The notes: a model not told the origin generated them from the letters alone. A DNA stretch of 64,000 nucleotides from Durusdinium trenchii (GCA_963970005.1 CAXAMN010008535.1:106597-170596); one strand, 5' to 3'. Positions 56,001 to 64,000 are shown, numbered from the stretch's first letter. Made by a program: numbers and translations.

Positions 56001-57790
56001 TTGAGTCACACCGCAATCGAATTTCAATTCTCAAATCCGGCCGAAGGGCCCTTGAGTCACGTTCGGCGACGACCTTCGCCACCCGCTGGCATCGTGAGAA
56101 AGGACGCATCGCGGCCTTCGAGTTCTTTTTCTTTGGTTGCTTGGAACTTCGTGAGTTCAAGTACTTCGAGAGTCCCACTATAAAGGAGCAAGCCTTGGGC
56201 TCAGCTGGGACTTTCGCAACTGAGTTCTGCTGCTAATGGAATGTGGAAAATAGGAGCTGATTGAACATGAGTGATTTGCTCAAATGGAGGATCTCACGTA
56301 ATGTTGCAATTGCTTGTCCTTCTTCAGTCCAGAAGAGTCAGTTCCGTGGAGGCTTGCGGAAATATGACATGGACTTTATAGCTCCGAGCCTGGAGGTCTT
56401 CCAAGCCAACATGACTTGCTGCCGGCGGAAGCACGAGCATCAAGACTACTGTGACAAAGAAACCGCCTCTTGGAACAGCCAGAATGGCAGATCAGGGTGA
56501 AATCTTGACCCCATCAGACCCGCTAAACCCAAGGAGCATGAAAGGTCCACTAGTAGCGTCCTTCGTCCTAGTAGTAAGGCCAGGAGCCCCTAGTAGCGTC
56601 CTTGCTCCTAGTAGTAAGGCCAGGAGCCCCTAGTAGCGTCCTTGCTCCTAGTAGTAAGGCCAGGAGCCCCTANNNNNNNNNNGCCCCTAGTAGCGTCCTT
56701 GCTCCTAGTAGTAAGGCCAGGAGCCCCTACTAGCGTCCTTGCTCCTAGTAGGAAGCCTCGAGGTCCTAGCAGCGTCCTTGCTCCTAGTAGCAAGGCCAGG
56801 AGTCCCCAGGAGCGTCCTTGCTCCTAGTAGTAAGGCCAGGAGCCCCTAGTAGCGTCCTTGTTCCTAATTAAGTCCCACCAAATCAAATCTCTTCAGGTGA
56901 AATGTTTGATTTCTCGCAGCTTCAGGTGGTGCTCCCAATGATTGGGCTTTGTTTCCGCTTGTTGGCGCAACAACGTGGTATAGGTGTCACAGAGAGTGGC
57001 TGGGCTGTGTTTCTAGTTTGGAAACTAATTACAGAGGTTAAGGAGTTAAGGATGGTTACTGTAAGGCTAGGAGGGAACGCTTCAATACTTCACCCCCATG
57101 TTGATGGAGCACGCAGGTGGGAATGAGCTGTACAACATCTATTCCACGAACATCGAGAAGTACCTTCCGAACAAGTTTGACTACACCCAGGTGAGCGGAC
57201 CCACGGTAAACCGTCCATTGTTTGGAAGCTTGATCAAGCAGGTGGGCGCGATTGTGGACAAGTTGAGCAACGAGGAACTAGCAAACTTCTCCTGGTTTCA
57301 AGCCGTTTTGTACTGTTTGATTTTGGTTCAGCATGTTCAAAATGAGGTGGCTCAATGACTTCAGTTGGCTTCAAATGGGTCGGTATAGTGTTTTCAACTC
57401 TTGCTTTTAACTCTATTGTCTATTGAGGTATACTGCCAAGGCCCTTCATTTGATTTGACCCAAGGCCAGATTGAACTACAGAACCTAGATACCGGAACTG
57501 ATGAGGTTGCATTTATGAGAGAAACTCAGTTGTCCTTCCTGGACCTGCAAAGGTGTTGGAGTGTTTACTTTGTCCGGCCATGACTTTGTCGCTTGAAATT
57601 AGGCTGAAATCCTCTCGATTGACATGCCACTGGAAGTGGACGAACGCCACGGCACCGTCAGCGAAGCCTTCCGCAATGCATTGTCCTGGCCCGTGCCCAC
57701 TGAGATGGCTGAGGACCCCGTGAGCAGTGTCGAATTGGGCAGCGGTCGAAGCAACGCACAATGTCACATACTGTACTGTTTGAACCTATG
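47090..57790 (+). CDS. TIR/HET-like domain protein, split by a Copia insertion
   Basis: Exons join in phase. 47,090-47,216: GQIVFFSYEWQSW and LYAAEAGID. 47,453 to about 47,534: LYVWLDILAIPQ and AVNTLY. 47,739-47,807: VYASSTSAFIVIAPEG (GC donor). 48,013-48,192: ETYRSRVWTRVEQVAMFAANG, then a GTAAG donor. After an 8.1 kb intron, 56,333 onward: LEVFQANMTCCRRKHEH and YCDKE. 56,926-56,977: VVLPMIGLCFRLLAQQRG. 57,117 onward: NELYNIYSTNIEKYLPNKF and RPLFGSLIKQ. A further exon from about 57,604 (ILSIDMPLEVDERHGT) may be the end. An F-x-S-x-x-W opening, a WLDxxxIPQ centre, a VIAPE strand and SRVWTRVEQ resemble TIR and fungal HET domains, which act in sensing or cell-death pathways; that role is inferred. 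The first exon and the final stop are unresolved. Confidence 0.6.
48291..48295. repeat. Target site duplication, left copy
   Basis: GTCCC directly before the 5' LTR; matches 56,172-56,176. Confidence 0.9.
48296..48545 (+). repeat. 5' LTR of the Copia element
   Basis: 250 bases starting TGTCAATG and ending CTTCGAGA, with no difference from 55,922-56,171 by eye. It starts with the usual TG but does not end in CA. Short for a 7.9 kb element. Promoter elements were not identified. Confidence 0.95.
48547..48560 (+). promoter_or_regulatory. Primer binding site, initiator-Met tRNA type
   Basis: TGGTAGCGGAGCCC begins one base after the 5' LTR. TGGTA-x-C-x-GAGCC is the usual Copia site complementary to the 3' end of initiator methionine tRNA, used to prime minus-strand DNA synthesis. 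Confidence 0.75.
48680..55861 (+). CDS. Copia gag-pol polyprotein with an inserted methyltransferase-like domain
   Basis: 2,393 residues, one frame, longer than typical Copia polyproteins (roughly 1,300-1,500). Order: Gag about 55-235; acidic Tyr/Glu stretch 250-300; Lys/Gly-rich basic tract about 325-360 in place of a CCHC knuckle; aspartic protease with DSGATRTLVG (Asp443); methyltransferase-like region about 630-860 (FEVYVDEGNLATELL, then CAPPCTKWSP with Cys691, then MEHPHLAMSW); integrase with zinc-binding His900, His905, Cys933, Cys936 and D963-D1021-E1057 (35 residues between the last two); an imperfect repeat and acidic linker about 1270-1390; reverse transcriptase (DVKTAF Asp1537; HVDDF Asp1652/1653); RNase H (Asp1827, Glu1881, Asp1926); and an unusual C-terminal extension of about 400 residues with a Cys cluster near 2047-2070 and a likely membrane helix near 2120-2142. 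The start is the first ATG after the primer site. All catalytic residues are intact. Confidence 0.93.
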   Translation: MSGQQRRQRDRQEGEQPVDVPIPPSPPRAANGASPGTPSSGSNNYRGLDSGLAKAAPSAEGLTQSGYRSYRRRLELYALQCRRRSTDAEIEGALLVISLLKDTVWDAAEQIDLKEITSGTNPFAPLFTMMDQLFQYGEQIEVPYRCEEFFQSFNRQKGEEMQAYLIRHRTALKKLREVKIDIPPLLAGWHLLTRSGTPKWTHVQVKALCKGELDYEEVQRALLRMFGGDHKPNTKDIGPVAKSSKDEFFYEEDYDEEFYYEGEEEDDWHEIYYEGEEDEEEIPEELEEAYENMDEAYISYLESRKRMKELALARGFYPVVAIGPDFDHGKGSKSERKGSSKGKGKSKGKGKGKGKGKSMFPRRPMHGLRKPPSSSTTTSSELRSTLTGSNSSHGPRFKRYRVQAQGVKEVGGEEVTMVEELTEECFQEDIFFATLAPGHAIVDSGATRTLVGEEVWKEWVEHYDEGLLGPLRTQAQKRSFKFGGGEMLESNYEISFNALVKGQKLPITVSVVPGHTPFLLARPVLEQWGVKQDYASGNMKVAQSEWFQPSRGQKGHYVLNLLEYHEDEQEMNYITEEEVLISTSPLEIEPPCETEPSDIAEQILMESEANEVEEMSQQVLQRLQQERKLIFFEVYVDEGNLATELLKRFPDCEVATFSLPHWDFEKENDRKAFLKLVREQKPHFIWCAPPCTKWSPMQRLNMIKAEKLAYILELQKQEEKQHLKLVLDVTDICNWEINAGMAMEHPHLAMSWKTKTLESMDGYDAICNRCRTGLCYYDRMGNYVGKVKKPTRIRTNSQMVFEALDLPCECLPGEHVAMDGKAESLKKMQNYERGFVKRAANAIYQEMEERWRQREIAKIYMVEEQDEKNKVKNASNITEEEKKLMKTHSKQNLQVISKLHKQLGHPGVDRMIKTLKDAGMDESLIRCAKDYKCEVCEQQAQRKLEKPASLPQASHFNECLEADVFHIRWNGEKRKVLAILDIYSKYEINAVLERETEEAELKILREQWLQTFGPPERFRTDQSGAHMSQKYLDFFDQNNIKLILVPKEAHYRMGSVERLHAVRRMQLLKMQKDEPNVLLEEAVPVACHQRNRLRSVHGSSPYQIVFGHNPQSNGLCDEPHLSKPLDDTEQHQKDQALRYSAAKAFYEANNNQLLKRALLARPRSEHVAASLGDWIYYWRQGENKLDPTRWRGPALVCAIEPRKNDDGRIRASVYWVAHGSSLVRVASEHIPAEVARERVHRLETQPDTAVSNSLVHRVRQALTPVQGPVRFLDLAGDPTFSNAKAETSVLSLVPPETKAETSVPPLVPPESPEVPMSEPQAEEEVTTEHQHTAAAAEHKTAAAEAKAVEVETKEDQDPSGRGRSRSPPPHASRHKDFENLYESYNKARQLDGLPPVSRDDHQLKSQYDMLYGEEVDWLDENFLATSFSEKNLTKEQKEEFAEARDKALDVWFENQAWRPVDASEAQPGEAVPARFLQRWKPTKEGQKANARIIIQGFKHRDVLEDTVDKEAPTLSMVGRSSIYLFAVVRQLKLWSADVKTAFQQADNIEQEARVFIQPSAEIRRLLERKIGLKPWQIMRASKPAFGDCRAPRQWNATAHRCLTEELGMIPHPLDRCVYLSIRAAYESDPAFEVFQWNGVPSIVDGIFGLHVDDFIGAGEGFCSEHDLKKECPNEECFLNRILRLAQRFRFGAWDFGNGSKIIFCGAELQQSLDYSTISVSLANYVQKVKPISLDKSRKTMTESPCDEREHRQFRALIGALAWPAHQSLPELCASVSILQASASNPCVGDLNQANKLLRFAKEVSKDHQLYMRGSCAFSELCIGAYTDAAWAVRPDGSSQGGLLVFICSHQELESGSMMPLNVFYWKSHKLARICRSSLSSEAQAAAIAVDELEWCKIFVSVMLDPTLPIESPEALKKLGPSPLVTDAKSLFDAAKSLSPSMKLSEKRTAIEVAIVRDRMNALLGKWMWVNSHQQISDGLTKPASRDSMAYIMKRGTHQLKFNPDFTASKKVSSEAKKEEREIHEAFSKEMEEQQVFEVEEWQKHEQSLCLLPKCCKPRNESDPRNKYCSRRHFYAHRSSQGQQDEWKKAALFSAAILMASEVPLVEGALELVEEQAWSGPVLMSFFVIMVFAWIGLENVFLRFGIETIFYKAYSFVNAKLMNWFKKEVIENEQVTENNEVPENDPVLVNQLNPPSHVVSAAVQADEVILNALTLARRPGIDSGSTTTNTESDLPDEEWHRWSRMKVRVQNEAGQGPYRRLLWELENHDSSLDSQTRCVLQSESFTTQRWRKFSELLRAQDTSQFSDEQVCQWHRMWNDNLVFLADVNRRIVRQRNQIIALERNDRVREQIYNGELADRTCQTPMTFVAGTRPRRLAEREHGAWYHVSDLDVLR
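55922..56171 (+). repeat. 3' LTR of the Copia element
   Basis: Matches 48,296-48,545 throughout. The bases just before it (TTCCTTGGGCG) are not the usual polypurine tract. The polyprotein stop lies 60 bases upstream. Confidence 0.95.
56172..56176. repeat. Target site duplication, right copy
   Basis: GTCCC directly after the 3' LTR; matches 48,291-48,295. Confidence 0.9.
56548..56868 (+). repeat. 40-bp tandem minisatellite, CTAGTAGCGTCCTTG family
   Basis: A regular array: CAGGAGCCCC recurs at 56,581, 56,621 and 56,661, an exact 40-base period, each unit reading TAGTAGCGTCCTTGCTCC then TAGTAGTAAGGCCAGGAG. A 10-N gap interrupts it, and later units are degenerate. The array sits in the intron between the 56,333 and 56,926 exons of the TIR/HET-like gene. 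Confidence 0.9.
56673..56682. other. Assembly gap (10 N) inside the 40-bp array
   Basis: Run of N; the array may be longer in the genome. Confidence 0.99.
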
Positions 57791-57839
57791 ACACGACAAG
57801 CACACATTGGACGAAAGATACACATTGGATGTTATATAA

Positions 57840-57940
57840 CTAGGAGCAAGGACGCTACTAGGGGCTCCTGGCCTTACTACTAGGAACAATGTTCGCTACT
57901 AGCGGCTCCTGGCATTGCTACTAGGAGCAACGACGCTACT
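57840..57940 (-). repeat. CTAGTAGC minisatellite, inverted copy
   Basis: GGAGCAAGGACGCTACTAG and GGGCTCCTGGCCTTACTACT, the reverse complement of the 56.5 kb units; about 2.5 units. Confidence 0.85.
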
Positions 57941-60348
57941 TTTATGTGTTTTCGTGTATCATTTCAGCCAAACATCGATGCCAGATGGGTGGAGGAGTGC
58001 TTGCTGGGTTGGCTGGCTTTGAACGTGATTTCACTTTCAGTTGTACAAATCTCGCGTGAGTTGTTTAAGTCAAAGAACAAGGTGTGTTTGAAAGGGCTCG
58101 TGCAAACAAGGCGTGTAATACGTAACATACATGCATAATGATCATAATGTTATAATAGGTATTAATAGGTGGTTTTTGCAGTACACTTGTCGACCGAAGA
58201 CAACTTTCGGACCAGTTGGGCCACCTTTTCTTTTTTGCCGAGTCTCATCTTCAATCCAATCAACGTCTTGCAAGCCGGAGAAGCACTTTCAGGTCATTGA
58301 CAGGGTGCACAAGCAAAAAGAAACGAACCACCCACACAAGCAAACATACCAAGCATTTTGCACAGAACTGCCAGGAAACCATATGAACGTATATGAACTA
58401 TGAATTGCAAATCAGGTAACAATTCCAACCATCTTCCAAACCCTGGGGCTTAAGGGCTTCTCATCCTTTAATCGCGCCTTTAGGCCCGAGGGCCTTTCAG
58501 GAACTCTGTCGTAGGTTGCCGCCGATTCAACATCTCCACACATCGTGACATCGTCCTCGACAGGTCCTCCACAAGTCGGCGTTGACATCACCGGTTGAAT
58601 CACCTGACCTGAAGCACCCGTGTCTAAGATACTTCTAGATATTTTAAGATACTCAAGTATATGTGTGTGTTCTTACGTAAGAAACCAGCCCTTTGGAGAG
58701 TCAACAACCTCAAGCCCCGAAGTCCAAAGCCAAAAGCAAGGGTGCCAATCGCAAGCAGCTGCAGCTGAAAGGCACAATTGCAAAGGCAAACTCATTCAAA
58801 CAGTTTTCAAGCTTTCCAACAGATTACAATCGCGTTTCAAGCATGACATTGAAACAACCAATTGATTCAATGTTGACTCAGTTGACTCAAGCCTTTCAAT
58901 ATCAGAGGGGAAAACTAGCATGGTGTGTTTCAAGCAGAATGTCAATGTCAAACGCTTAGACACTACAAGCAAGAACATGAACAGTGCACATGCAAGAAAC
59001 AGTTGCACTTGTAAATCAGCCCCTTTGCCGCTTTGCCTAGCAATTTTGTGCTTTTGCAAAAGCACATAGACCCACCTTTCCCTAAATTTTGCCAAAGAGG
59101 TCCAAAACTCTTCCACTCTGCCGATTCTTCTTTTAGGGACTTAAGAGCAAAGCACTCTTGTTGTGAACAAAAAGCAACAAACATGCCAAGGAGGTCTCTT
59201 GACGACGTAAGAGTTTGATCTCACCGAACAGGGGTTCTGAGTCTTCCGCATCAGCAAGAGCATGTTATGCACTGCTGCATGGCAGTGCTGTCAACTTCGC
59301 TTCTTTGGCCCTTGGATTCTTCTCTATAGGAATCGCTAGTGATACCTATAGCGTTCTATAGCTGTGGTGAGAACATAGCTCTCATGGTGGTTGAGTTTCC
59401 AGATATTTTAATCCCTTTCGTTTTTTTCTCCACCCGCTCGAGCCTGTGTGCTTTGGAGGATGATGTAGGCTCTACTGCATCTTCTGACAATCGGACTCGC
59501 GCCAATGTGATGGAGTTGGAATTGTAGAGGTTTGTGGCAGATCCCACGTGGCGGCTTGCGCAGCTGCAACTTGAATGTTTGAAGCCCCAAGCACAGAACC
59601 GTGCACTGAATGTCTGCGAAGCAGTTCCGCATGGTGTTTGTGGCATGGCTGGCTGATTCTCGTTGAGCTCATTGTGAATGTTTGGGTGTTACGCATGCGC
59701 ATGCGCCGCAGTTTTGACCGCTTTTGGATGCCCAAACCGTTTTCCTTAGATTGCATATACAAGGTCATCCAAGATGACCAATACTACCTTGACCTTATAC
59801 GGCACTGATTGACGAAGCTTTAGACCATTGAGCTCAGCGCCAAAACATGTCTTTTTGTCAGATCGATTTGGATCAAGCCAACACCCCGTTCGACAAGTTC
59901 AATAATATCTAAGTCATGTTTATTCGCCACGAAGTCCCACTTGAGAACCGGGGGCCGGCCAATGACAGTGTAAGGGACCAGCGAGGCTGCTTTCGGGCAC
60001 TTCCACAGCCAGGTTGATGGCTGAAGCATTGGCGGCCAGCGAGGCTGCCTTGGTTTCGCCTTGGGTCGTGGCACCCCGGCAGGAAACCTGACATGTTGTT
60101 GGTATGTTTGAGGGAAACTTGGCGAAGAAGGAGGATTGTACTCCTATCTTCAGATGCCCGAAGGAAAGCAAGCAGCCAGCATTTCGGACTTTCATGAGTC
60201 ACTCACTGACGAGGGTGATCGCGTGGCCATTCAAGTCCTGAGCTTCCGAGAGTTTGGTTCAGGTTTGCTAACAACGGCCACAAGATGATGATTAACAAGA
60301 ACGCTATTTAAGGGCTGACGCCCGACAGCCGGCCAGGAGCCCATGACT

Positions 60349-60351
<3 letters not shown>

Positions 60352-60378
<27 letters not shown>
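60352..60378 (+). repeat. (GTT)n microsatellite
   Basis: Nine GTT/TTG units. Confidence 0.9.
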
Positions 60379-60379
<1 letters not shown>

Positions 60380-60799
60380 GTTCCGGTCGTGGTTGAGGGG
60401 CCCACCACGTGATGCAGGTTATGCCTGCCGGTGCGGCCGCATTTCTAGCATTATGATCAAGTGTTGTGCCTATGTTTGGAGTTATGTTTTGTGTAGTTTG
60501 GACCATTTATGTTGACAGACGCATCAGATGCGTTTTTTTTCGCTCCGGACCCCCTCTCCGAGGCCGAAACCATGTAAAAGCCACAGTTTTTTGACGTGGC
60601 CAGGATCGACTCCGGCCTCATCCAAGCGCACGAAACACTGCAAAACGCGATGTGTTTGAACGTCGCGCGCAAAAAACACTGCAAAGCACAGGGGGCGAGG
60701 TCTAACCCAGTGGGTCGGCGGGGGTGGAGCCACTCTCTCCTTTGAAGAGGAGAGAACCCTTCGGGAGGACATGGCCAGGTGCGCCCCTGGGTGGGCTAC

Positions 60800-60882
60800 A
60801 TCGCTACATCGCTACTAGGAGCAAGGACGCTACTAGGGGCTCCTGGCATCTCTAGGAGCAAGAACGCTATTAGGGGCACCAG
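60800..60882 (-). repeat. CTAGTAGC minisatellite, inverted copy
   Basis: GCTACTAGGAGCAAGGACGC, TACTAGGGGCTCCTGGCAT and a degenerate third unit; same orientation as the 57.8 kb copy. Confidence 0.8.
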
Positions 60883-61599
60883 ATCACAAGCTGACAACGG
60901 CCAGGCACGAACACCCTCCCGAAACGATCTGGAAGCGGCAGAGGAGGCAGACTTGCAGGTGCCAGCGCTGGCAGACTTCAAATCGATTCGACAAGAAGGC
61001 CTAACTACCCCTTACTACTGCAAAGATATGTTTTATGTTTTTTCGTCCTTTTCGTCTATTTTCCCCTAAGGTATTTGACTCAACTACCCCTCCCTGCTCG
61101 AAAGCCAGTTACTGTAGTTGGAAACCTGTTGGTTGTTCCAGGTTGGTGTCTAGGGCACTGAGTTTTTCTTCCGGAATGTCAGATTGTGGCACATGTGTGG
61201 CTCCATGTCCGTTTCTATATGACAGCTTGAGTCAGCAGAGGGGGTTGGTTTACTTCTTTCAAACAGGGGGTTTTGAAGGTTCCCCAAAACTCAAAGACTT
61301 TGTCACAGGCGGCCCTGTTACTGTCCCAAAGAATGGTGCCGCAGCTCCTGATTGAGTCCAGTGACGAAGAGGCGCGCAGACGGAGTTCTTGCCAGGTTGT
61401 TTTGGTTGGGCTGTGCAATCACATTCTCTACGACATTGGGACAGAAGGTGCTGTGGAACTTTTCATCATTGTGGAATGGTGTTGCCGCTAGCATCCTAAG
61501 GATCTTCTACATGTGTGTCAAAGGCGTAAGTTCTCTTGTCTAGTGTTTACCTGACAGCCGGGCACCGCCCAACCTGAAGGAAGAGGAAGAGGAAGAAAT

Positions 61600-61805
61600 A
61601 TATTTCTCTCTTTCTCTCGCTCTTTCTTTCTTTCTTTCTTTATTTCTTTCGCTTTGCCTTTCTCTTTGTCTTTCTCTTTCCTAGTGCTTTTCCCTTTCGC
61701 TTTCTCTTTCCCTTTCTTTTTCTCGTTTCCTTTCACTTTTCTTATCGCTTTCTTTTTCCCTCGGTTTCTCTTCCTCTTGCTCTGTCTCTGTCTCCATCTT
61801 CGTTT
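61600..61805. repeat. Polypyrimidine low-complexity tract
   Basis: About 200 bases of TTTCTTTCT/TTTCCCTTTC on the + strand. Open frames here are homopolymer-like (Phe/Leu/Ser on +, Lys/Glu on -). Confidence 0.9.
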
Positions 61806-62768
61806 TTCTCTGGCCCGCGGCTATGTTGGGCCAATGTCGGTGCCTATGCTGTGCTAGGCCTATGTTAAGCCCAGGAGCAGGCAGCATACACATAAAATGC
61901 TAATAATGCCAGGCACCTCCTGCAGCATAAGTTGCGCAACTGTCCTTTGAAATCAACAAAAATAAGAAATCGAAGACCCTGCATAGACACTCGGTGGGGG
62001 CACGCCCCTCCTAATCGGGCCAGCACGCCCTAGCACCGCCGGAGGCGGTCCCTCCGATTAGCCGCCGACCAACTGCGGGGATGCACTGAAAACTTGTAGG
62101 GGAGTGGGGAGAGCGTGGACGGATGGCTGCGAGATCGTTGTCAAATGCACGCGGTGCGAGTTATGCTGCGCGAGGCGCCTTGCATTATTAGTAGTTTGAA
62201 CTTTTGCAAGCTCTTCTTCTCTTCTTATTCCAGAGAAGGAGAAAGAAAAAGATAAGGGAAAAAGGAAAAAGGGTGGAGGAAGAGAAAGATACAAAGAAAG
62301 AGCGCGAGAAATAGAAAAAGGAAGACAAACAAAAAGAGATGCAGAGGGGGGCTGTTTCGGACACCCGACCGAGTCCTGCTATGCCGCCTGCGCCCTGCAA
62401 GGCCTGCGCCTGACGCCTGCACCTGCCCCGGCCCGCTCTTAGGTGAAAAAAACCGCTGGGACGCTCTATCGGAGGCAATGGAAACTCGCAGGCCACTAAG
62501 GAGAGCGTGGACAGAGGGATTTCTGTAGAAGCGGCGCAAGATGGATGAACATAGCGCCAACATAGCCCCAAGATAGCTCAAAGATTGATATGTTGATGGC
62601 AGCGCGGTTGCTTTCAGTTGGCCGTGGTGCGAGATATGCTGCTCAAGTGGCTGTGCACTATTCGCATTTTGTGATTTTTGCTTGCTCTTCCAGAGAAGGA
62701 AAAAGAAAGAGTCAAAAACAAGAAATGGAAAGACGATGCACCTGGACGGAGTTGCAGGAACTAACACG

Positions 62769-62811
62769 ACAGCAGCAGCAGCAGCAACAACAACAACAAC
62801 AACAACAACAC
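62769..62811 (+). repeat. (CAG)n(CAA)n microsatellite
   Basis: CAG units followed by CAA units; reads poly-Gln on + and poly-Cys/Val on - in short frames that I do not regard as genes. Confidence 0.9.
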
Positions 62812-63846
62812 CCACGACGACTACGACAACGACAACAACGTGAAGGACTGCCTTGATCAGAGCTTAAACCCCCCTGCGCCTGCCCATGCCCTGCCTGCGA
62901 CTTGCCTGCCCGGCCCTCGCTCAGGCGTAAGCCTTGAAATGGGGCCAGCGGGTCCGGCCCTGGCAACAACGCCTGACCCTGCCAACAAACGCGGCTGCCC
63001 GCAGGGCAAGGAGCGTGCCCCCCCCTGACTGACCTACATGATCGCGGGCACCCCCGCTATCCTCCAGGGCCACAGGGGAAAAGGGTTGGAGGCCTTTGCG
63101 AACGCCAGTGGAAGGGCTGCTCTTGGAGACAAAAGTATAGGCACCGACAAAACATCGAAAAATGTGTTTTTGGGCATGTTTTTGCAAAACGTGTTGTTTC
63201 AACATCTTCTCATTTTTTAACATGCTCGTCTGGGTGTCCTTTTCGCGGCGGGGGGGTCCATGAGGGGTTCCGTGCAGGGCCCCACCTCACAATGGCCCAC
63301 GCTCGAATCCAAGGGCATATCAACGCCCTTCCTGGGAAAAACATCCCGGTCAGCAGCGATTGAAATTTTTCACACAATCCTTAACTGCTTGGCAGATTTT
63401 TGACAATGTGACAGGCGGCTGACATCGCCCAGCCCCACCGGAGTCTGTCTCAGGAACACGCTGTCTTCGCTCCACTCACGCTCACGTTCATCGCCCTAGA
63501 CCGGGTCGGCGGATTTGATTTCGATCATTGGCATTCGTCTTGTGTTGAACTCGTAGATGTCTCTTTGTAAGCGAGGGCTTCGAGTTTTGGTTGTCATGTA
63601 GACTGAGAAATGAGAAGGGCCTAATGTTGCAGCTCTGCGGAAGTTAACTTCAAGGCCATGTCAAGGAACCTTTCAAGTTTTCGAGGAGTCCAGTCACCTC
63701 TACAGACCAACTACTTGGTGGAAGGATTCGTTGTGACTCTGTTATCTTCCTTAGATATGTACTCTCTGGTTTCTCTGAAGTCAGAAGAAAGAAGTGCACT
63801 TCTCCACGACGTGTGAAGAGTGGAGGTATTGAGGGTGAAGTTCTGT

Positions 63847-63868
63847 TGCTAGCAGCTAGCTGCTAGCA
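63847..63868. repeat. Perfect 22-bp palindrome
   Basis: TGCTAGCAGCT followed directly by its reverse complement AGCTGCTAGCA, with no spacer. Confidence 0.9.
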
Positions 63869-64000
63869 TGTCCAGCGAGTTGCGTGAGGCAGGAGATGCG
63901 CAATGTCCGAAACGGCACAAGGCCAGCGGGGTTTTTGCCACCAATGATAGCCATCTGATATGCAATGCAAGTTGTGGTGAAGTTTGTGAAGGAAATGTTG

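Larger units (their letters stand above)
48296..56171 (+). mobile_element. Complete Ty1/Copia LTR retrotransposon
   Basis: A 7,876-bp element: 5' LTR, tRNA-iMet-type primer site, one uninterrupted polyprotein frame, 3' LTR, flanked by GTCCC on both sides. The integrase-before-reverse-transcriptase order is the Copia arrangement. The two LTRs look identical over 250 bases, so insertion is probably recent and the copy may be active. It lies in the same orientation as, and inside an intron of, the TIR/HET-like gene. Confidence 0.95.
57941..64000. other. Sparse distal stretch, no supported gene
   Basis: Coding-like but unrecognised segments occur on + at about 57,965-58,080 (NIDARWVEECLLGWLALN) and 61,330-61,440, and on minus near 59,825-60,070 (VLKWDFVANKHDLDIIELVE). 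None could be joined to others. The rest is microsatellites, repeat copies and pyrimidine-rich tracts listed separately. Confidence 0.3.

Noticed and set aside
61518-61893. Lys/Glu-rich minus-strand and Phe/Leu-rich plus-strand frames
   Set aside because: Low-complexity polypyrimidine tract.
1-64000. rRNA, tRNA genes, CRISPR arrays, bacterial promoters or operons
   Set aside because: Looked for and not recognised; the gene style is eukaryotic with introns throughout.

Overview
The window looks like nuclear DNA of a dinoflagellate, most likely a Symbiodiniaceae alga. Genes are broken into short exons. Many introns that can be placed by reading phase start with GC or GA instead of GT and sit between AG|G junctions. 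The encoded families (VWF-D, FkbM-like, SET, PPC-motif methyltransferase-like, Copia polyproteins) fit such genomes, and three runs of N mark scaffold gaps. No rRNA, tRNA, CRISPR array or bacterial operon was seen. Every well-supported gene lies on the + strand.

Layout. 0.9-5.3 kb: a multi-exon von Willebrand factor type D gene. 5.3-14.1 kb: mostly intergenic or intronic DNA with dispersed CTAG-rich repeats, a 326-base gap and a gag zinc-knuckle relic. 14.3-14.9 kb: a broken FkbM-like gene. 15.4-15.9 kb: a tandem array of hairpin-forming repeats. 16.5-21.4 kb: a gene whose exons encode AWS, SET and post-SET domains and, in matching phase, a cytosine-methyltransferase-like domain. 21.5-23.0 kb: a tandem array with a gap. 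23.2-31.05 kb: a gene encoding an OTU-like cysteine box, a BED-like zinc finger and a DDE transposase-like core. 31.6-32.6 kb: a second FkbM-like gene. 33-47 kb: sparse, with minisatellites, microsatellites and weak exon candidates. 47.1-57.8 kb: a gene with a TIR/HET-like domain. One of its introns holds a complete Ty1/Copia retrotransposon (48,296-56,171) with identical LTRs, a GTCCC target duplication and an unbroken 2,393-residue polyprotein. 57.8-64 kb: repeats and low-complexity DNA.

The main interest is the block from 16.5 to 31 kb. A histone-methyltransferase/DNA-methyltransferase-like fusion lies next to, and on the same strand as, an OTU/zinc-finger/transposase-like gene. Each is probably a host gene or part of a large intron-rich mobile element. 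A second, different methyltransferase-like domain lies inside the Copia polyprotein, between protease and integrase. Exon boundaries were inferred by eye from reading phase and splice dinucleotides and need transcript support.
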